A stretch of DNA of 7,282 bases, from contig JASHTZ010000775.1 of the NCBI GenBank assembly GCA_030040295.1, forward strand, positions 1-7,282. Direction: 5' to 3'. This DNA comes from Terriglobia bacterium. Lineage in GTDB: Bacteria > Acidobacteriota > Terriglobia > UBA7540. A program made the translations under genes and the position numbers. The notes below the pieces were generated by a model. The model saw only the letters and a list, made by a program, of their open reading frames with translations, did no database searches and was not told the origin of the DNA. This document shows, piece after piece, positions 6,022 to 7,282 of the stretch. Each line of letters starts with the position of its first letter. The first letter of the stretch is position 1.

Positions 6022-6852
6022 ATTCTGGCTGAAGATAGTCTTCGCAAACTGATCGAGCTCACCGCTTACCTGCGAAGCGCGCAAGGATGTCCGTGGGACC
6101 GCGCACAGGATTACGACACCCTCAAGGCGTTGCTGCTGGAGGAGGCTTACGAGGTTGTAGATGCCGCAAATGCGCGGGACATTGGCGGATTGGCGGAAGA
6201 GCTCGGCGATTTGCTCTTTCTCGTCATGTTCTACTCGTGCCTTGCCGAAGAGCAGGGGAGCTTTACGATCGATGACGTCGCAAACCGGGTGCACGACAAA
6301 CTCGTCCGGCGGCACCCACACGTTTTCGGCGAAACGCGCGCGCGGAATCCCGAGGAGGCCCTCCAGAGCTGGCTCTCCATGAAGGAGAAGGAGCGCGGCG
6401 AAAATGGCAAACCGGCCAGGGAATCGGTCTTGGACGGAATCCTTCTTTCTTTGCCCTCCACTCTCGTTGCGCAGGAGATGGGGACGCGAGCCGCCGAGGC
6501 CGGCTTCGACTGGGCCAAGGTTGATGACCTGCTTGATAAGATCAAGGAAGAAGTCGAGGAACTGCGACAGGAATTGGCCACACAATCCGCCTCTTCTCGT
6601 GAAGACTCCGGTTCGAAGGCGAGGGTTGAAGAGGAAGTGGGGGATATACTCTTCGCTGCGGCCAATATGGCACGTTTTCTCCGCTCCGACCCCGAGAGTT
6701 GTTTGCGCCGCGCAACCATGAAATTCAAACGGCGATTCCAGGCAATGGAGCGAAGAATACAGGAACGTGGCAGGCAGATGAAAGACTCGACTTTAGAGGA
6801 ATTGGACGCCGTTTGGAATGAGGTGAAAGCCGCGGAGACGCATGAAAATTGA
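6022..6852 (+). CDS. mazG: Nucleoside triphosphate pyrophosphohydrolase MazG (two MazG domains), non-canonical start
   Basis: A protein of about 276 residues that hydrolyses (d)NTPs to NMP and pyrophosphate in the cytoplasm, cleaning the nucleotide pool and, in E. coli, moderating the stringent response. The N-terminal domain shows GCPWDRAQ at 22-29, EEAYE (E40, E41, E44) with EELGD (E60, D63) as magnesium ligands, and KLVRRHPHVFG. The linker ends in AGFDW at 160-164. The C-terminal domain shows KEEVEE (E176, E177, E180) and EEEVGD (E205, D208), so both sites look intact. The start is a problem. The frame is closed by TGA at 5989-5991, and no ATG, GTG or TTG occurs before the conserved GCPWD. 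ATT at 6022 or CTG at 6025, with a weak GAGA at 6015-6018, would place GCPWD as in E. coli MazG. The TTG at 6130 would remove that motif. A sequencing error upstream is the alternative. Confidence 0.9.
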   Translation: MLAEDSLRKLIELTAYLRSAQGCPWDRAQDYDTLKALLLEEAYEVVDAANARDIGGLAEELGDLLFLVMFYSCLAEEQGSFTIDDVANRVHDKLVRRHPHVFGETRARNPEEALQSWLSMKEKERGENGKPARESVLDGILLSLPSTLVAQEMGTRAAEAGFDWAKVDDLLDKIKEEVEELRQELATQSASSREDSGSKARVEEEVGDILFAAANMARFLRSDPESCLRRATMKFKRRFQAMERRIQERGRQMKDSTLEELDAVWNEVKAAETHEN

Positions 6853-7282
6853 GCGCATTGAACTTCGACTCATCCAAATGCCCCTTTTGAGCCCGTTTGA
6901 AACGAGCTTCGGGCGAACCACGATGCGCCGAATCGTTTTGGTGCGGGTTGATGCGGAGGGGTGGACCGGCTGGGGAGAGGTGACCGCAGGCGAATCGCCG
7001 TTCTACAATTACGAAACGCCGGAGACGGCCTGGCACATTCTGCGCGACTTCCTCATTCCATGGTCTCTCAAGAAAAATTGGAATGCGCCCGGCGACCTTG
7101 TTCCTGCATTTCGCCCCGTTCGCGGCCATAATATGGCCAAAGCGGCGCTTGAAAACGCCGTTTGGGATATTGCCGCGCAGGAGAAGAACTTGCCCCTGGC
7201 GAAGTTGGTAGGCGGGACCATCGAGGAAATTCCGTGCGGTGTTTCGATTGGAATCAAGCCATCGATTGCGGAATTGCTGGAG
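6842..7282 (+). CDS. menC: o-Succinylbenzoate synthase / N-acylamino acid racemase (MenC type), N-terminal part (3' end outside window)
   Basis: The first 147 codons of an enolase-superfamily enzyme, open to the window end. MenC dehydrates SHCHC to o-succinylbenzoate in menaquinone synthesis. Close relatives also racemise N-succinylamino acids. The capping domain is visible, with SPFETSFG at 17-24 (substrate-covering loop), GWGEV at 43-47, ESPFYNYET at 51-59 and RGHNMAKAALENAVWDI at 94-110. The first barrel strand carries the subfamily wording GVSIGI at 133-138. The catalytic lysines and metal-binding acids lie beyond the window, so activity and the choice between synthase and racemase cannot be decided here. 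The ATG at 6842 has GGAG 4 nt upstream and overlaps the mazG end by 11 nt in another frame, which implies cotranscription and coupled translation. No other men gene is in view. Confidence 0.88.
   Translation, partial: MKIERIELRLIQMPLLSPFETSFGRTTMRRIVLVRVDAEGWTGWGEVTAGESPFYNYETPETAWHILRDFLIPWSLKKNWNAPGDLVPAFRPVRGHNMAKAALENAVWDIAAQEKNLPLAKLVGGTIEEIPCGVSIGIKPSIAELLE

Noticed and set aside
5995..6585. Long minus-strand open frame opposite mazG
   Set aside because: It is antisense to mazG, whose motifs are unambiguous, and its translation shows no family pattern.

Overview
The window looks like an ordinary chromosomal segment of moderately GC-rich DNA from an Acidobacteriota-like bacterium. That assignment is an inference. 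It rests on the dxr-rseP-ispG order, on a DUF1844 protein next to a PhnP-like metallo-hydrolase and ribF, and on a palindromic repeat of the 'CTTTGCGCC' type often seen in environmental genomes. I see no transposase, phage gene, CRISPR array, tRNA or rRNA.

Layout, left to right. (1) Positions 1-3009, plus strand: the 3' end of dxr, complete rseP and complete ispG. Dxr and IspG are two enzymes of the MEP isoprenoid pathway, and RseP is the site-2 intramembrane protease encoded between them. (2) Positions 3010-3244: a short region between the convergent genes ispG and ribF, with an AT-rich inverted repeat and a possible 19-codon ORF. (3) Positions 3245-5507, minus strand, transcribed right to left: a DUF1844 protein, a PhnP-like metallo-beta-lactamase-fold hydrolase whose start overlaps the DUF1844 stop (ATGA), then bifunctional ribF (riboflavin kinase/FAD synthetase). 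(4) Positions 5508-6021: a divergent non-coding region of about 510 bp containing an imperfect palindromic repeat with 27-nt arms. (5) Positions 6022-7282, plus strand: mazG (two-domain NTP pyrophosphohydrolase), then the N-terminal 147 codons of a menC-type o-succinylbenzoate synthase / N-acylamino acid racemase that overlaps the mazG end by 11 nt and runs off the window.

The genes are housekeeping functions: isoprenoid precursor synthesis, envelope proteolysis, flavin cofactor synthesis, nucleotide-pool cleaning and probably menaquinone synthesis. I found no convincing undescribed system. The points most worth a second look are the mazG start, which has no ATG, GTG or TTG in the allowed interval, the palindromic repeat, and the translationally coupled DUF1844/hydrolase pair in front of ribF.
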